DNA of 64,000 nt from DASZIT01 sp963709665 (GTDB taxonomy: Bacteria > Actinomycetota > Acidimicrobiia > Acidimicrobiales > RAAP-2). This document shows, piece after piece, positions 54,261 to 62,489 of this stretch (position 1 is the first letter of the stretch; every line of letters begins with the position of its first letter). Where the stretch lies: assembly GCA_963709665.1 (NCBI GenBank), contig CAVPWU010000009.1, positions 101,968-165,967 on the forward strand. Direction: 5' to 3'. The notes under the pieces were generated by a model, which saw only the letters and a program-made list of their open reading frames with translations, was not told where the DNA came from and searched no databases. A program made the translations under genes and the position numbers.

Positions 54261-54986
54261 TCACTCGACGTTGGCGCTGGTCAGACCGACCGAGCGGATC
54301 ACCGGCATCTTGTCGTCGTCGTCGGTCGCCGACTCCCGGGACTGGTAGAAGGACATGATCTGGAGCTCGATGCCCAGGTCCACGTAGCGGAGGAGGATGT
54401 CGGGCGCCACCGTCAGCACCTTGGGGGCGAAGTTGAGGAGCGAGCGGACGCCCGACTCCACCAGCAGGTCGGCCACCCGCTGGGCGGCACCCGCCGGGGT
54501 GGCGATGACCCCGATGGCCGGCGGCTGCTCGGCCACGATGTCCGGGAGGTCGTCGAGGTGGCGCACCACCACCTCCCCGACCTGCTCCCCGATCACCTCC
54601 GGGTCGGTGTCGAGGGCTGCGCACACCTGGAACCCCCGGGTGGTGAACCCCTGGGAGTGGGCGAGGGCGCGTCCCAGGTTCCCGATGCCGACGATGACCA
54701 CCGGCCAGGTGTGGTCGAGCCCCAGCTCCCGGTCGATCTGGGCGATCAGGAAGGCGGTGTCGTAGCCGGCCCCCCGGGTGCCGAAGGAGCCGAGCAGCGA
54801 GAGGTCCTTGCGCACCTTGGCGGCGTTGACCCGGGCCAGGGAGCCGAGGAGGTCGGAGGAGACGGTGGTGGTGCCGGAACGGAGGAGCTCCTCGAGGATC
54901 CGCTGGTAGACGGGCAGGCGGCCCACCGTCGGCTCGGGGATCCGACGGGGTCCGGACGGCTCGCGGGACGGGGCGGCAGGTGGCAC
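54261..54986 (-). CDS. rex: Redox-sensing transcriptional repressor Rex
   Basis: This 241-residue NADH/NAD+ sensor has an N-terminal winged helix (RLPVYQRILEELLRSGTTTVSSDLLGSLARVNAAKVRKDLSLLGSFGTRGAGYD), a Rossmann domain with VVIVGIGNLGRALAHSQGF, and the C-terminal swapped helix (GIELQIMSFYQ). It represses respiratory genes when NADH is high. Placement ahead of hemA-hemC-cobA-hemD matches the Streptomyces rex-hemACD operon. GTG lies seven bases after TACGAT. No Rex operator was seen here or at nuoA or ctaE. Confidence 0.95.
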   Translation of the reverse strand: MPPAAPSREPSGPRRIPEPTVGRLPVYQRILEELLRSGTTTVSSDLLGSLARVNAAKVRKDLSLLGSFGTRGAGYDTAFLIAQIDRELGLDHTWPVVIVGIGNLGRALAHSQGFTTRGFQVCAALDTDPEVIGEQVGEVVVRHLDDLPDIVAEQPPAIGVIATPAGAAQRVADLLVESGVRSLLNFAPKVLTVAPDILLRYVDLGIELQIMSFYQSRESATDDDDKMPVIRSVGLTSANVE

Positions 54987-54993
54987 TGGTTGG

Positions 54994-54999
54994 ATCGTA
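54994..54999 (-). promoter_or_regulatory. -10 box TACGAT, leaderless start of rex
   Basis: TACGAT, seven bases, then GTG at 54986. No Shine-Dalgarno is present. Confidence 0.5.
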
Positions 55000-55032
55000 G
55001 GGCGGGCCGACCGGTGGGGGGAAACCGGGAGA

Positions 55033-55863
55033 TCAGGCCGGGTGGCCGAGGGCGACCGCCCGGCCCGCTGCCCCGGCGTCGAGGCCCAGGAGGGAGGTGG
55101 CCGGAGCGCGGTCGAGGACCAGGGCCAGCCGGCCGTCCCCGTCGGTCAGCACGCCGAGCTGGCCGGCGGCCAGCTCCCCGAAGGCCAGCACCCGACGGGC
55201 CGCGGTGGGCGCCCCTCCGTCCACCTCCACGACCACCGGGCCGCCCACCGGTACCCCCAGCCGGTCCAGGGCGTCGGGGCCGGCCCGCAGCTGGACGTTG
55301 CCGAAGGTGTCGACGGAGAGGACCGAGGTGACCAGGCGGCCGGTGTCCTCCCGGTCGTCGGTCGGGGCCGGCAGGGACACCAGCGAGCCCACCGGGAGCT
55401 GGTCGCCCAGCCCGGCGGGGTCGCCGCCGGCCACCAGGTGGGCGGCGGCCGGGCCGAACAGGTCCCGTCCGTCGAAGGTGGAGCGCCGGTCGGCGCGGAG
55501 GCGGATGGCCGACCGGGGGCCGCCCCACCGGTCGGCGGTCGGGAGGAGGAGGCCGTTGTCGGGGCCCACCAGCCAGCCCGGACCCCCCGGGACGTCCACC
55601 GAGAGGGCCACCCCGCGGCGTCCGGTGGCCACCCCCGGGTCGACCACCGCCAGGACCACCCCCGACCCCAGGTGGGGGGCGGCCCGGGCCAGGGTGGCGG
55701 CGCCGGCGGCCACGTCGAAGGGGGGGACCTGGTGGGTGAGGTCGACCACCGGGACCCCGGGGGCGTGGCGGTGGAGGACGGCGTGGACCACACCCACGAA
55801 CTCGTCCACCAGCCCGTAGTCGGACAGGAAGTAGACCGCCGGCGGACGGTGGTCGCCCGGCAT
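55033..55863 (-). CDS. SAM hydroxide adenosyltransferase (DUF62) family protein
   Basis: This 276-residue protein matches the family related to fluorinases that hydrolyses S-adenosylmethionine to adenosine and methionine. Features are VYFLSDYGLVDEFVGVVHAVL with the conserved Asp, VDLTHQVPPFDV, LAVVDPGVATGRRGVAL, VGPDNGLLLP, TFDGRDLFGPAAAHLV and SVDTFGNVQL. The lack of the long halide-binding loop of fluorinases fits a hydrolase. ATG start; it lies 14 bases after the small HTH gene and is probably co-transcribed with it. Confidence 0.9.
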   Translation of the reverse strand: MPGDHRPPAVYFLSDYGLVDEFVGVVHAVLHRHAPGVPVVDLTHQVPPFDVAAGAATLARAAPHLGSGVVLAVVDPGVATGRRGVALSVDVPGGPGWLVGPDNGLLLPTADRWGGPRSAIRLRADRRSTFDGRDLFGPAAAHLVAGGDPAGLGDQLPVGSLVSLPAPTDDREDTGRLVTSVLSVDTFGNVQLRAGPDALDRLGVPVGGPVVVEVDGGAPTAARRVLAFGELAAGQLGVLTDGDGRLALVLDRAPATSLLGLDAGAAGRAVALGHPA

Positions 55864-55877
55864 CGGGGCGACCCCGG

Positions 55878-56069
55878 TCAGCCGGCCTTGGTGTACTGCT
55901 CGGCCAGGTACCGGGTCAGGTCGTCCTCACGGATCCGGAACGACTTGCCGATCCGGATGGCCGGGAGCGATCCCGTGTTGATCAGCCTGTACACCGTCAT
56001 GTTGGAGACCCGCAGCGTCGTCGCCACCTCGGTGACCGTCAGCAACCCCGGGCTCGCGCTCTCGTCCAT
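55878..56069 (-). CDS. Excisionase-family (BldC-like) small HTH protein
   Basis: This 63-residue protein is a single MerR/excisionase-type helix-turn-helix: LTVTEVATTLRVSNMTVYRLINTGSLPAIRIGKSFRIREDDLTRYLAE. It resembles mycobacterial Rv0500A, which also lies next to proC, so it is a conserved chromosomal gene and not a phage remnant. The target is unknown. ATG is preceded by GGAGGAGA at a rather long spacing of 11 bases. Confidence 0.85.
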   Translation of the reverse strand: MDESASPGLLTVTEVATTLRVSNMTVYRLINTGSLPAIRIGKSFRIREDDLTRYLAEQYTKAG

Positions 56070-56178
56070 CGGTGATCGACTCTCCTCCGCTTGCGGCGAC
56101 TGTACGCCACCGGGACGGGCCGGGAAAGTGAGAATCAGTCCCGGTGGGGCCGGTACGGGGCCGGGCTCGGGAGCGGGG

Positions 56179-56970
56179 TCAGCGGCCCAGCTGACGGGAG
56201 CGCTCGACGGCGGCGGCCACCGCCTCGATGAAGGCCGACCGGACCGCCTTGGCCTCGAGCATGCGCAGGCCGGCGGCGGTGGTGCCGCCCGGGGAGGTCA
56301 CCTGGGCCCGGAGGGTGGCCGGATCCTCGCCCGTCTCGTGGAGCATCCGGGCCGAGCCGAGCAGGGTCTCCACCGCCAGCTGGCGGCTGGCGCCACGGGG
56401 GAGGCCGGCCAGCACCCCGGCCTCGATGAGCGCCTCGGCCACCAGGAAGACGTAGGCGGGACCCGAGCCCGAGACCCCGGTGACGGCGTCGAGCTGCCGC
56501 TCGGGGAGGCGGACCACGGTGCCCACGGTGGCCAGGATCCCCTCCGCCCAGTCGAGGTCGGCCGACGTCGCCAGGCTGCCGCCGGACAGGCCGGCCACCC
56601 CCGCCCCCACCAGCGCCGGGGTGTTGGGCATGGCCCGCACCACCACGGCACCGTCGCCCAGGGCCGCCTCCAGCCGGGCCGACGCCAGGCCGGCCACGAT
56701 GGAGAGGACCCGGCGGATCCCCACGGCGGCCAGGGTCAGGCAGACCGGCTCGGCCACGTCGGGCTTCACCGCCAGCAGGGCGCTGTCGGCGGCCACCGGG
56801 GCGTCCACCACCTCCAACCCGGGGTGGAGGTCGGCGAGGCGCCGGCGCTGGGCCGGGTCGGGGTCGCTGACCACCACGTCGGAGACCGGGGCCCACCCCC
56901 CGGCCAGCAGGCCGGTGAGCAGGGCGGAGCCCATGTTGCCGCCGCCGACCACGAGAAGTCTGGGTGCCAT
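56179..56970 (-). CDS. proC: Pyrroline-5-carboxylate reductase
   Basis: This 263-residue enzyme makes proline from pyrroline-5-carboxylate using NAD(P)H. Features are LLVVGGGNMGSALLTGLLAG, LAVKPDVAEPV, VVRAMPNTPALVGAGVAGLSGG, the GVSGSGPAYVFLVAEALIEAGV signature and SPGGTTAAGLRMLEAKAVRSAFIEAV. Length and motifs are complete. ATG lies six bases after TAGCGT, so it is leaderless. Confidence 0.95.
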   Translation of the reverse strand: MAPRLLVVGGGNMGSALLTGLLAGGWAPVSDVVVSDPDPAQRRRLADLHPGLEVVDAPVAADSALLAVKPDVAEPVCLTLAAVGIRRVLSIVAGLASARLEAALGDGAVVVRAMPNTPALVGAGVAGLSGGSLATSADLDWAEGILATVGTVVRLPERQLDAVTGVSGSGPAYVFLVAEALIEAGVLAGLPRGASRQLAVETLLGSARMLHETGEDPATLRAQVTSPGGTTAAGLRMLEAKAVRSAFIEAVAAAVERSRQLGR

Positions 56971-56976
56971 GCGACG

Positions 56977-56982
56977 ACGCTA
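56977..56982 (-). promoter_or_regulatory. -10 box TAGCGT, leaderless start of proC
   Basis: TAGCGT, six bases, then ATG at 56970. Confidence 0.5.
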
Positions 56983-57042
56983 CCAGCGCCGTTCCGGGAT
57001 CTCCGGAGTGGCGGCGCCGCCCCGGCCGGCGCCCAGTGGGTC

Positions 57043-57546
57043 CTACCGGCCGGGTCGCCGGCGCCGGTACTGGCCGGCGTAGCCCAGGGACATGGCGGTG
57101 GGGAAGCACTCGTCGGTGTAGGCCAGCGACGCCCCCATCACCCGGTCGAGCTCCTCGTCGTCCACCCGCTCCACCGGCACCCGGCCCATCAGGTAGACGG
57201 CCTCCTCCGGCCCCAGGGCGAAGGACATCCCCAGCAGATCGGCGTTCCGCTTCAGCAGGTACCGCCAGGTCGACTCGATGTTGGTCTCCGGGGCCGGCAT
57301 GAACTGCGCCTCGTGGTGGAGGGTCCGCTGGCGGAGGGTGAGCCAGACGGTGACGAACTCCTTCTCCTCGCCGCGCATCCGCAGGTACCAGCGCGGCGCC
57401 CCGGTCACCGGGTCGCCGCCGGGCTGGCTCTCGGCGGCCACCAGGGCGCTGCCCTCGGCCAGCTGCCGCTCCGCCCACCGGTCGATCACCCCGCACACCG
57501 CCGTCCGCTCCGACGGGCTCAGGACGCCGCTCCAGCGATCGGTCAC
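57043..57546 (-). CDS. YbjN-domain protein
   Basis: This 167-residue protein has the YbjN fold: PRWYLRMRGEEKEFVTVWLTLRQRTLHHEAQFMP, then a helix NIESTWRYLLKRNADLLGMSFAL and VYLMGRVPVERVDDEELDRVMGASLAYTDECFPT. Relatives resemble type III secretion chaperones; the role in Actinomycetota is unknown. It follows mshA as in mycobacteria (Rv0486-Rv0487). GTG at 57546 overlaps the mshA stop (GTGA); a GTG at 57552 adds two residues. Confidence 0.85.
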   Translation of the reverse strand: MTDRWSGVLSPSERTAVCGVIDRWAERQLAEGSALVAAESQPGGDPVTGAPRWYLRMRGEEKEFVTVWLTLRQRTLHHEAQFMPAPETNIESTWRYLLKRNADLLGMSFALGPEEAVYLMGRVPVERVDDEELDRVMGASLAYTDECFPTAMSLGYAGQYRRRRPGR

Positions 57547-58802
57547 CGGCACTGGACCAGCCGGCCGGCCGTCAACTCCTCGTAGATGTCGTGCAACAGG
57601 CGCCCGGCGCCGGCCCAGGTGTACCGGCGGGCCCGGAGCACGGCGGCGGTCCCCATCCGCTCGGCCAGCAGTGGGTCGTCGAGGATGGCGGCCACCCGGG
57701 CGGCGAAGACCCCGGGGTCGGCGTCGTCCACCAGGTAGCCGGTGCGGCCGTGGTCGACCAGGGTCTGGAGCCCGCCCACGTCGGAGGCGACCACCGGGGT
57801 GCCGCAGGCGGCGGCCTCGAGGGCCACCAGGCCGAACGACTCCGACCGGCTGGGCACCAGGCAGACGTCGGCGGCGCGGTAGAAGGTGGAGAGCAGCTCG
57901 TGGGGCCGGGGCGGGACGAAGCCGACCCGGTCGGTGAGGCCCAACTCGTCCACCAGGGATTCGAGCCGGTCCACCTCCGCCTGCCCCCGGGGGCCGCTGG
58001 GGCCGCCCACGATGGCCAGCCGGGCGTCAGCGTGCCGGGGGCCGAGGGCGCCGAGGGCCCGGACCGCCACCTCCACGCCCTTCAGCGGCTGGATACGCCC
58101 CACGAAGAGGAGGAGCGGACCGTCGGTGGGCAGGCCGAGGGCCCGCCGGGCCTGGGGCCGGTGGCCCGGGCCGAAGTAGGCGTGGTCCACCCCGGGGGCC
58201 ACGATGCGGACCCGGCCGGGGTCGGCGTGGTAGAGCTCGGAGATCTGGTCCGCCTCCACCGAGCACGAGGCCAGGACGGTGTCGGAGCAGTTGATGATGG
58301 CCGCCTCCGCCTCCGCCCGCCGGTGGGCGGAGTCGGCCTCCACCTCCTCGGGGCTGAACTCCGCCTTCACCCGGTCGAGGGTGTGGAAGGTGGAGACGAG
58401 GGGGAGGTCGAGCCGGTGCTTGATGGTGTGGCCGGCCAGGCCGCTCAGCCAGTAGTTGGCGTGGATGGCCTCGAAGGGGAGATCCCCGTCGACCCCCACC
58501 CCGGCGCTCTCCATGATCTTGAGGACGCCGTCGGCGAACTCGTCCACCATGTCGGGCAGCGCCTCCTTCCCCACCTCGGCCGGGGGGCCGGCGGGGACAT
58601 GATGGACCCGGAAGCCGGGCTCCACCACCACGGTGGGGGGAAGGTCGTCGGAGGATGCCCGGGTGAAGACGTCACAGGCCACGCCGGAACGGGCCAGGGC
58701 GGAGGTCAGCTCGCGCACGTAGACGTTCATCCCCCCACCGTCCCCGGTGCCCGGTTGGGCCAGGGGGGAGGTGTGCATCGACAACACGGCCAGGCGTCTC
58801 AT
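57543..58802 (-). CDS. mshA: D-inositol-3-phosphate glycosyltransferase (mycothiol synthesis)
   Basis: This 419-residue GT4 enzyme joins GlcNAc from UDP-GlcNAc to inositol-3-phosphate, the first step of mycothiol. The MshA signature MHTSPLAQPGTGDGGGMNVYV is intact, followed by HANYWLSGLAGH, STFHTLDRVK, and the GT4 C-terminal LLLFVGRIQPLKGVEVAVRAL and VPSRSESFGLVALEAAACGTPVVAS. It implies that this organism uses mycothiol as its redox buffer. ATG is nine bases after TAGGCT. It is divergent from the large secreted gene. Confidence 0.94.
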   Translation of the reverse strand: MRRLAVLSMHTSPLAQPGTGDGGGMNVYVRELTSALARSGVACDVFTRASSDDLPPTVVVEPGFRVHHVPAGPPAEVGKEALPDMVDEFADGVLKIMESAGVGVDGDLPFEAIHANYWLSGLAGHTIKHRLDLPLVSTFHTLDRVKAEFSPEEVEADSAHRRAEAEAAIINCSDTVLASCSVEADQISELYHADPGRVRIVAPGVDHAYFGPGHRPQARRALGLPTDGPLLLFVGRIQPLKGVEVAVRALGALGPRHADARLAIVGGPSGPRGQAEVDRLESLVDELGLTDRVGFVPPRPHELLSTFYRAADVCLVPSRSESFGLVALEAAACGTPVVASDVGGLQTLVDHGRTGYLVDDADPGVFAARVAAILDDPLLAERMGTAAVLRARRYTWAGAGRLLHDIYEELTAGRLVQCR

Positions 58803-58811
58803 GCGCCGCCG

Positions 58812-58817
58812 AGCCTA
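58812..58817 (-). promoter_or_regulatory. -10 box TAGGCT upstream of mshA
   Basis: TAGGCT, nine bases, then ATG at 58802; no ribosome site. Confidence 0.4.
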
Positions 58818-58898
58818 CCGGGGCGACCGCGGCGAGTGCCCCGACCCACCCGGCGGCCGCGTCAGGGGCCCCGGCGGTGGCGCAACCGACCACCGGGG

Positions 58899-58916
58899 TG
58901 TAGACCCGATGTAGAC
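58899..58916. repeat. TGTAGAC direct repeat spaced 11 bp
   Basis: TGTAGAC at 58899-58905 and 58910-58916 lies 22 bases before the start of the secreted repeat-protein gene, one helical turn apart. It could be a regulator site or part of a promoter (TAGACA). Confidence 0.3.
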
Positions 58917-58937
58917 ACCGGCACCCCGGGGGGGACC

Positions 58938-61391
58938 ATGAACCTGCGCCCATCTGTCCGTCCGATCACGCTGGCGGCGTCGGTGGTACTGGCCGTCGGC
59001 TTCCTCACCGCCGCCGTGGTCCCGGCGGTCAGCTCCGCGGCGTCCGTCCCCGCCGCCGCCCACGGCGCCCCGGCCTCGCCGAGCGGGTACTGGACGGTCG
59101 CCGCCGACGGCGGCGTCTTCTCCTACGGCGACAGTGGCTTCCACGGCTCGACCGGCTCGCTCCACCTGAACGCCCCCGTGGTGGGCATGGCGGCCACCCC
59201 CTCCTCCAACGGCTACTGGCTGGTGGCGTCGGACGGCGGCATCTTCGCCTTCGGCGACGCCGGCTTCTTCGGCTCCATGGGCGGCCAGCACCTCAACCAA
59301 CCGATCGTGGGCATGGCGGCCACCGCCGACGGTCAGGGGTACTGGCTGGTGGCGGCCGACGGCGGCATCTTCGCCTTCGGCGACGCCGGCTTCCGCGGCT
59401 CGATGGGCGGCAGCCCGCTCAACAAGCCGATCGTGGGCATGGCGGCCACCGGTACCTCCAACGGCTACTACCTGGTGGCCTCCGACGGAGGGCTCTTCTC
59501 CTTCGGCGACGCCGTCTTCTACGGCTCGATGGGCGGCCAGCACCTCAACAAGCCGGTGGTGGGCATGGCGGCCCTCCCCGGCGGTTCCGGCTACCGGCTG
59601 GTGGCGTCGGACGGCGGCATCTTCTCCTTCGGCGGCGCGGCCTTCTACGGCTCGGCCGGTTCCCTGACCCTGAACCAGCCGATCGTGGGGATGGCCGACA
59701 CGCCCGACGGCAACGGCTACTGGCTGGTGGCGGCCGACGGCGGCATCTTCTCCTACGGCGAGTCGGTCTTCCACGGCTCCACCGGCGGCATGCACCTCAA
59801 CCAGCCGATGGTGGGCATGGCCTCGCTGGGCGCCACCGTCGGCGGACGGGCACTGCTGGTGGGGACGTTCAACGGGATCCCCGGCCAGTACCCCACCATC
59901 CAGGCGGCGGTGGACGCCGCCCAGCCGGGCGACTGGATCCTGATCGCCCCGGGCGACTACCACGAGAGTGACGACCTCGACCATCCGCCGAGCTCCGGCG
60001 ACATCGCCGACGGCTGGTACGGCGGCGTGGACGTGACCACCCCCAACATCCACATCCGGGGGATGGACCGGAACTCGGTGATCGTCGACGGCACCAAGTC
60101 CACCGCCACCACCGCCTGCAGCAGCAATCCGGCCGACCAGAACTTCGGCGTGGACAACGGGGGCACACCGGCCGGCCGGAACGGGATCCTGGTGTGGAAG
60201 GCGGACAACGTGAGCGTCGAGAACCTGACCGTCTGCAACTTCCTCTCCGGCAACGGCAACGCCGGCAACGAGGTCTGGTGGGACGGGGCACCGTCGGAGA
60301 GCGGCCCCCTGGGGATCACCGGGCTCAGCGGGAGCTACCTCACCGCCACCTCCACCTACTACGACCCCTCGGACACCGGCACCGCCGCCGGCTACGGGAT
60401 CTTCTCGTCGGCGTCGGCCGGCCCGGCGGTCTGGAACCAGATCTACGGCTCCAACTTCAACGACTCGGGGATGTACGTGGGGGCGTGCCGCCAGCAGTGC
60501 GACGCCTGGATCCACAACGCCTGGATGGAGTACGACCCGCTCGGCTACTCGGGGACCAACTCCGGTGGCACCCTGGTGGTATCGGACTCGCAGTTCGACA
60601 ACAACCAGGACGGGTTCGACACCAACACCCAGGTGGCCAGCGACCCTCCGCCCCCGCAGATCGGCACCTGTCCGGGCAACGGGGTCAGCGGTATCACCCA
60701 CACCACCTCGTGCTGGGTGTTCGAGAACAACTTCGTCCACGACAACAACAACCCCGACGTGCCCCAGACCGGCTACGCCGGCGCCGGACCGGTGGGCACC
60801 GGGATGACCATCTCGGGCGGGCGCGACGACACCATCATGAACAACACCTTCGTCCACAACGGCGGTTGGGGGGCGCTCTTCGTCCCCTTCCCGGACACCG
60901 ACACCCCGCCGCCCGGGGTCACCTGTGCGGGGGCCGGGGGCGCCGACTTCTCGTCGTTCGGGCTGGGGTGCGTGTTCGACACCCAGAACGACGCCCTGTT
61001 GAACAACACCTTCAGTGGGAACGGGTTCTTCGGCAACCCCACCAACGGCGACTACGGGCAGATCACCCTGACCGGGGGGCATCCCCAGAACTGCTTCGCC
61101 GGGAACGTGACCGCCGCCGGTTCCCCGGCCTCGGGCACGCCGTCGGACCTCGAGCAGACCCAGCCGACCTGCGGGGCCATCACCACCGGAGCCAACACCG
61201 GGGGGCCCCTCCTCAACGAGGTGCTCTGCGCCTCCGGCCTGGCCGGACCCGGCTTCTGCTCACCGACCGACAACTACCCACGGGTGGGCACCGTCACCCT
61301 GAAGCCCCTGCCGACCAACCTGCCCACCATGCCCAACCCCTGCGCCGGCGTGCCGGACAACGCCTGGTGCGAGTCGGGTCAGCCGGTCTGA
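58938..61391 (+). CDS. Secreted protein with six 42-residue propeller-like repeats and a beta-helix domain
   Basis: This 817-residue protein has a signal peptide (LAASVVLAVGFLTAAVVPAVSSAA), six exact-length 42-residue repeats at residues 50-301 with core GYWLVAADGGIFSFGDA and LNQPIVGMAAT, and a right-handed beta-helix domain starting at YPTIQAAVDAAQPGDWILIAPGDY, rich in Asn and Gly, with about ten Cys that could form disulfides. The fold suggests a surface or secreted carbohydrate-binding or polysaccharide-degrading protein; no catalytic residue set is recognised. ATG is preceded by GGGGGGGA. The open frame extends upstream to 57591 as an antisense shadow of mshA. Confidence 0.82.
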   Translation: MNLRPSVRPITLAASVVLAVGFLTAAVVPAVSSAASVPAAAHGAPASPSGYWTVAADGGVFSYGDSGFHGSTGSLHLNAPVVGMAATPSSNGYWLVASDGGIFAFGDAGFFGSMGGQHLNQPIVGMAATADGQGYWLVAADGGIFAFGDAGFRGSMGGSPLNKPIVGMAATGTSNGYYLVASDGGLFSFGDAVFYGSMGGQHLNKPVVGMAALPGGSGYRLVASDGGIFSFGGAAFYGSAGSLTLNQPIVGMADTPDGNGYWLVAADGGIFSYGESVFHGSTGGMHLNQPMVGMASLGATVGGRALLVGTFNGIPGQYPTIQAAVDAAQPGDWILIAPGDYHESDDLDHPPSSGDIADGWYGGVDVTTPNIHIRGMDRNSVIVDGTKSTATTACSSNPADQNFGVDNGGTPAGRNGILVWKADNVSVENLTVCNFLSGNGNAGNEVWWDGAPSESGPLGITGLSGSYLTATSTYYDPSDTGTAAGYGIFSSASAGPAVWNQIYGSNFNDSGMYVGACRQQCDAWIHNAWMEYDPLGYSGTNSGGTLVVSDSQFDNNQDGFDTNTQVASDPPPPQIGTCPGNGVSGITHTTSCWVFENNFVHDNNNPDVPQTGYAGAGPVGTGMTISGGRDDTIMNNTFVHNGGWGALFVPFPDTDTPPPGVTCAGAGGADFSSFGLGCVFDTQNDALLNNTFSGNGFFGNPTNGDYGQITLTGGHPQNCFAGNVTAAGSPASGTPSDLEQTQPTCGAITTGANTGGPLLNEVLCASGLAGPGFCSPTDNYPRVGTVTLKPLPTNLPTMPNPCAGVPDNAWCESGQPV
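59085..59840 (+). repeat. Six tandem 126-bp coding repeats
   Basis: Each 126-base unit encodes 42 residues, starting at residues 50, 92, 134, 176, 218 and 260. The protein is more conserved than the DNA, so the repeats are old and under selection. Six units fit a six-bladed propeller. Confidence 0.85.
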
Positions 61392-61455
61392 CCTCCCCGG
61401 CGGTGGTCGACCCGCCGGCACGGCCCGTCCGGAGGCCCTGTTGAGCCGGCCCTGT

Positions 61456-61950
61456 TCAGCCGGCGGACACCGTGGCGGCGGGTGGCGCGCCCCCGGGGGT
61501 GGTGACCGTCGGGCCACCTGACGCCGGATCGTCGGGGACCGGGACGCCCCCGGGTCCGTCCTCGTTCTCATGCCGGAAGGACAGGTAGATGCGCATCAGC
61601 GCCTGCTTCTGCTCCTCCGTGAGGTGGTGGTCGGACAGGATGTACCGGCCGAGGTCGGTGTTCCCGTCCGGCTTCTCGAGGATCCCGGCCTGGACGTAGA
61701 GGGTCTCGGCGGAGATGCGGAGGGCCTTGGCGATCTGCTGCAGGATCTCGGCGGAGGGCCGGCGGAGGCCCCGCTCGATCTGGCTCAGGTAGGGGTTGGA
61801 GATGCCCGCCAGCTCGGAGAGCCGCCGGAGCGACAGCCGGGCCCCCGCCCGCTGCTCCCGGATGAACGACCCCAGCTCGTTGAAGCGCTCGGGTAGCTCC
61901 TTGACGAAGGGGGCGCCCTCGGCGGGCGGGTCCGGCTCGTCCCCCGTCAC
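61456..61950 (-). CDS. XRE-family regulator (Rv0474-like)
   Basis: This 164-residue regulator has a Cro/C1 helix-turn-helix: ELGSFIREQRAGARLSLRRLSELAGISNPYLSQIERGLRRPSAEILQQIAKALRISAETLYVQAGIL, closely matching the mycobacterial Rv0474 type from memory. A short helix (LTEEQKQALMRIYLSFRHE) and a Pro/Gly-rich tail follow. Targets are unknown. GTG overlaps the stop of the rsiG-like gene (GTGA), so they are translationally coupled. Confidence 0.85.
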   Translation of the reverse strand: MTGDEPDPPAEGAPFVKELPERFNELGSFIREQRAGARLSLRRLSELAGISNPYLSQIERGLRRPSAEILQQIAKALRISAETLYVQAGILEKPDGNTDLGRYILSDHHLTEEQKQALMRIYLSFRHENEDGPGGVPVPDDPASGGPTVTTPGGAPPAATVSAG

Positions 61951-62489
61951 TGGAGGAGGCCGTCGACCGAAGCCGTACCGGTCTTGTACCGGCTGACCAG
62001 CTCGGCCTGGAGGGCGTCGATCCGCTCGTGGAGCGCCCGGCGCTGGGCGGACACCCGTCGCTCGTACTCCTCGAGCTCCGACGAGATGCGGCCCAGCTCG
62101 GTGGCGTCGAGGGTGGCCAGCCGGGGCAGCTCGTCGGCGCCCAGGATCCCGTCCAGCTCGGCGGTCAGGTCGGGGTCCTCGGTGTCGGGGGCCATCAGCA
62201 GGGGGAGGTGGCCCGGCCCGCTGGGGCGTTGGCGGTCGGAGGAGAGGATGTCGGGCATCTCCACCACCAGCTCGGCCAGGTTCGGCGTGGGCTCGGCAGT
62301 GGGTCGGTCGAGGTAGGTGTGGACGATGTCGAGCCGGCCCTGGGCCAGGCGCCGCAGATAGGAGAGCCCGACCTCCGACTCCTGGCACTCGGCCCGCTTG
62401 GCGCGAATGACCTCGAGGGGGTCGTGCTCGATGCCCTCGAGGAACGAGGCGTCGAGCAGGCGGTTGAGATCGGGGTGTGCGCTCGCCAT
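61947..62489 (-). CDS. rsiG: RsiG-like c-di-GMP-binding anti-sigma factor
   Basis: This 180-residue protein has two long helices. The first contains an exact E(X)3S(X)2R(X)3Q(X)3D motif (E39, S43, R46, Q50, D54), the c-di-GMP motif of Streptomyces RsiG. The second helix repeats it as E143, S147, R150, H154, D158, with His for Gln. RsiG with c-di-GMP sequesters sigma WhiG in Streptomyces; no WhiG gene lies in the window. ATG shares one base with the sodX stop (TGATG) and lies eight bases after TACGCT, so it may be both coupled and leaderless. Confidence 0.85.
   Translation of the reverse strand: MASAHPDLNRLLDASFLEGIEHDPLEVIRAKRAECQESEVGLSYLRRLAQGRLDIVHTYLDRPTAEPTPNLAELVVEMPDILSSDRQRPSGPGHLPLLMAPDTEDPDLTAELDGILGADELPRLATLDATELGRISSELEEYERRVSAQRRALHERIDALQAELVSRYKTGTASVDGLLQ

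Noticed and set aside
54142..54348. 68-residue plus-strand frame between hemA and rex
   Set aside because: It overlaps the end of rex antisense, has no ribosome site or -10 box, and shows no recognisable features.
57591..58937. Open frame upstream of the secreted repeat protein
   Set aside because: It is antisense to mshA. The signal peptide begins at ATG 58938.
59085..59840. 126-bp repeats as a mobile or CRISPR-like array
   Set aside because: They are in frame, encode conserved 42-residue units and have no spacers.
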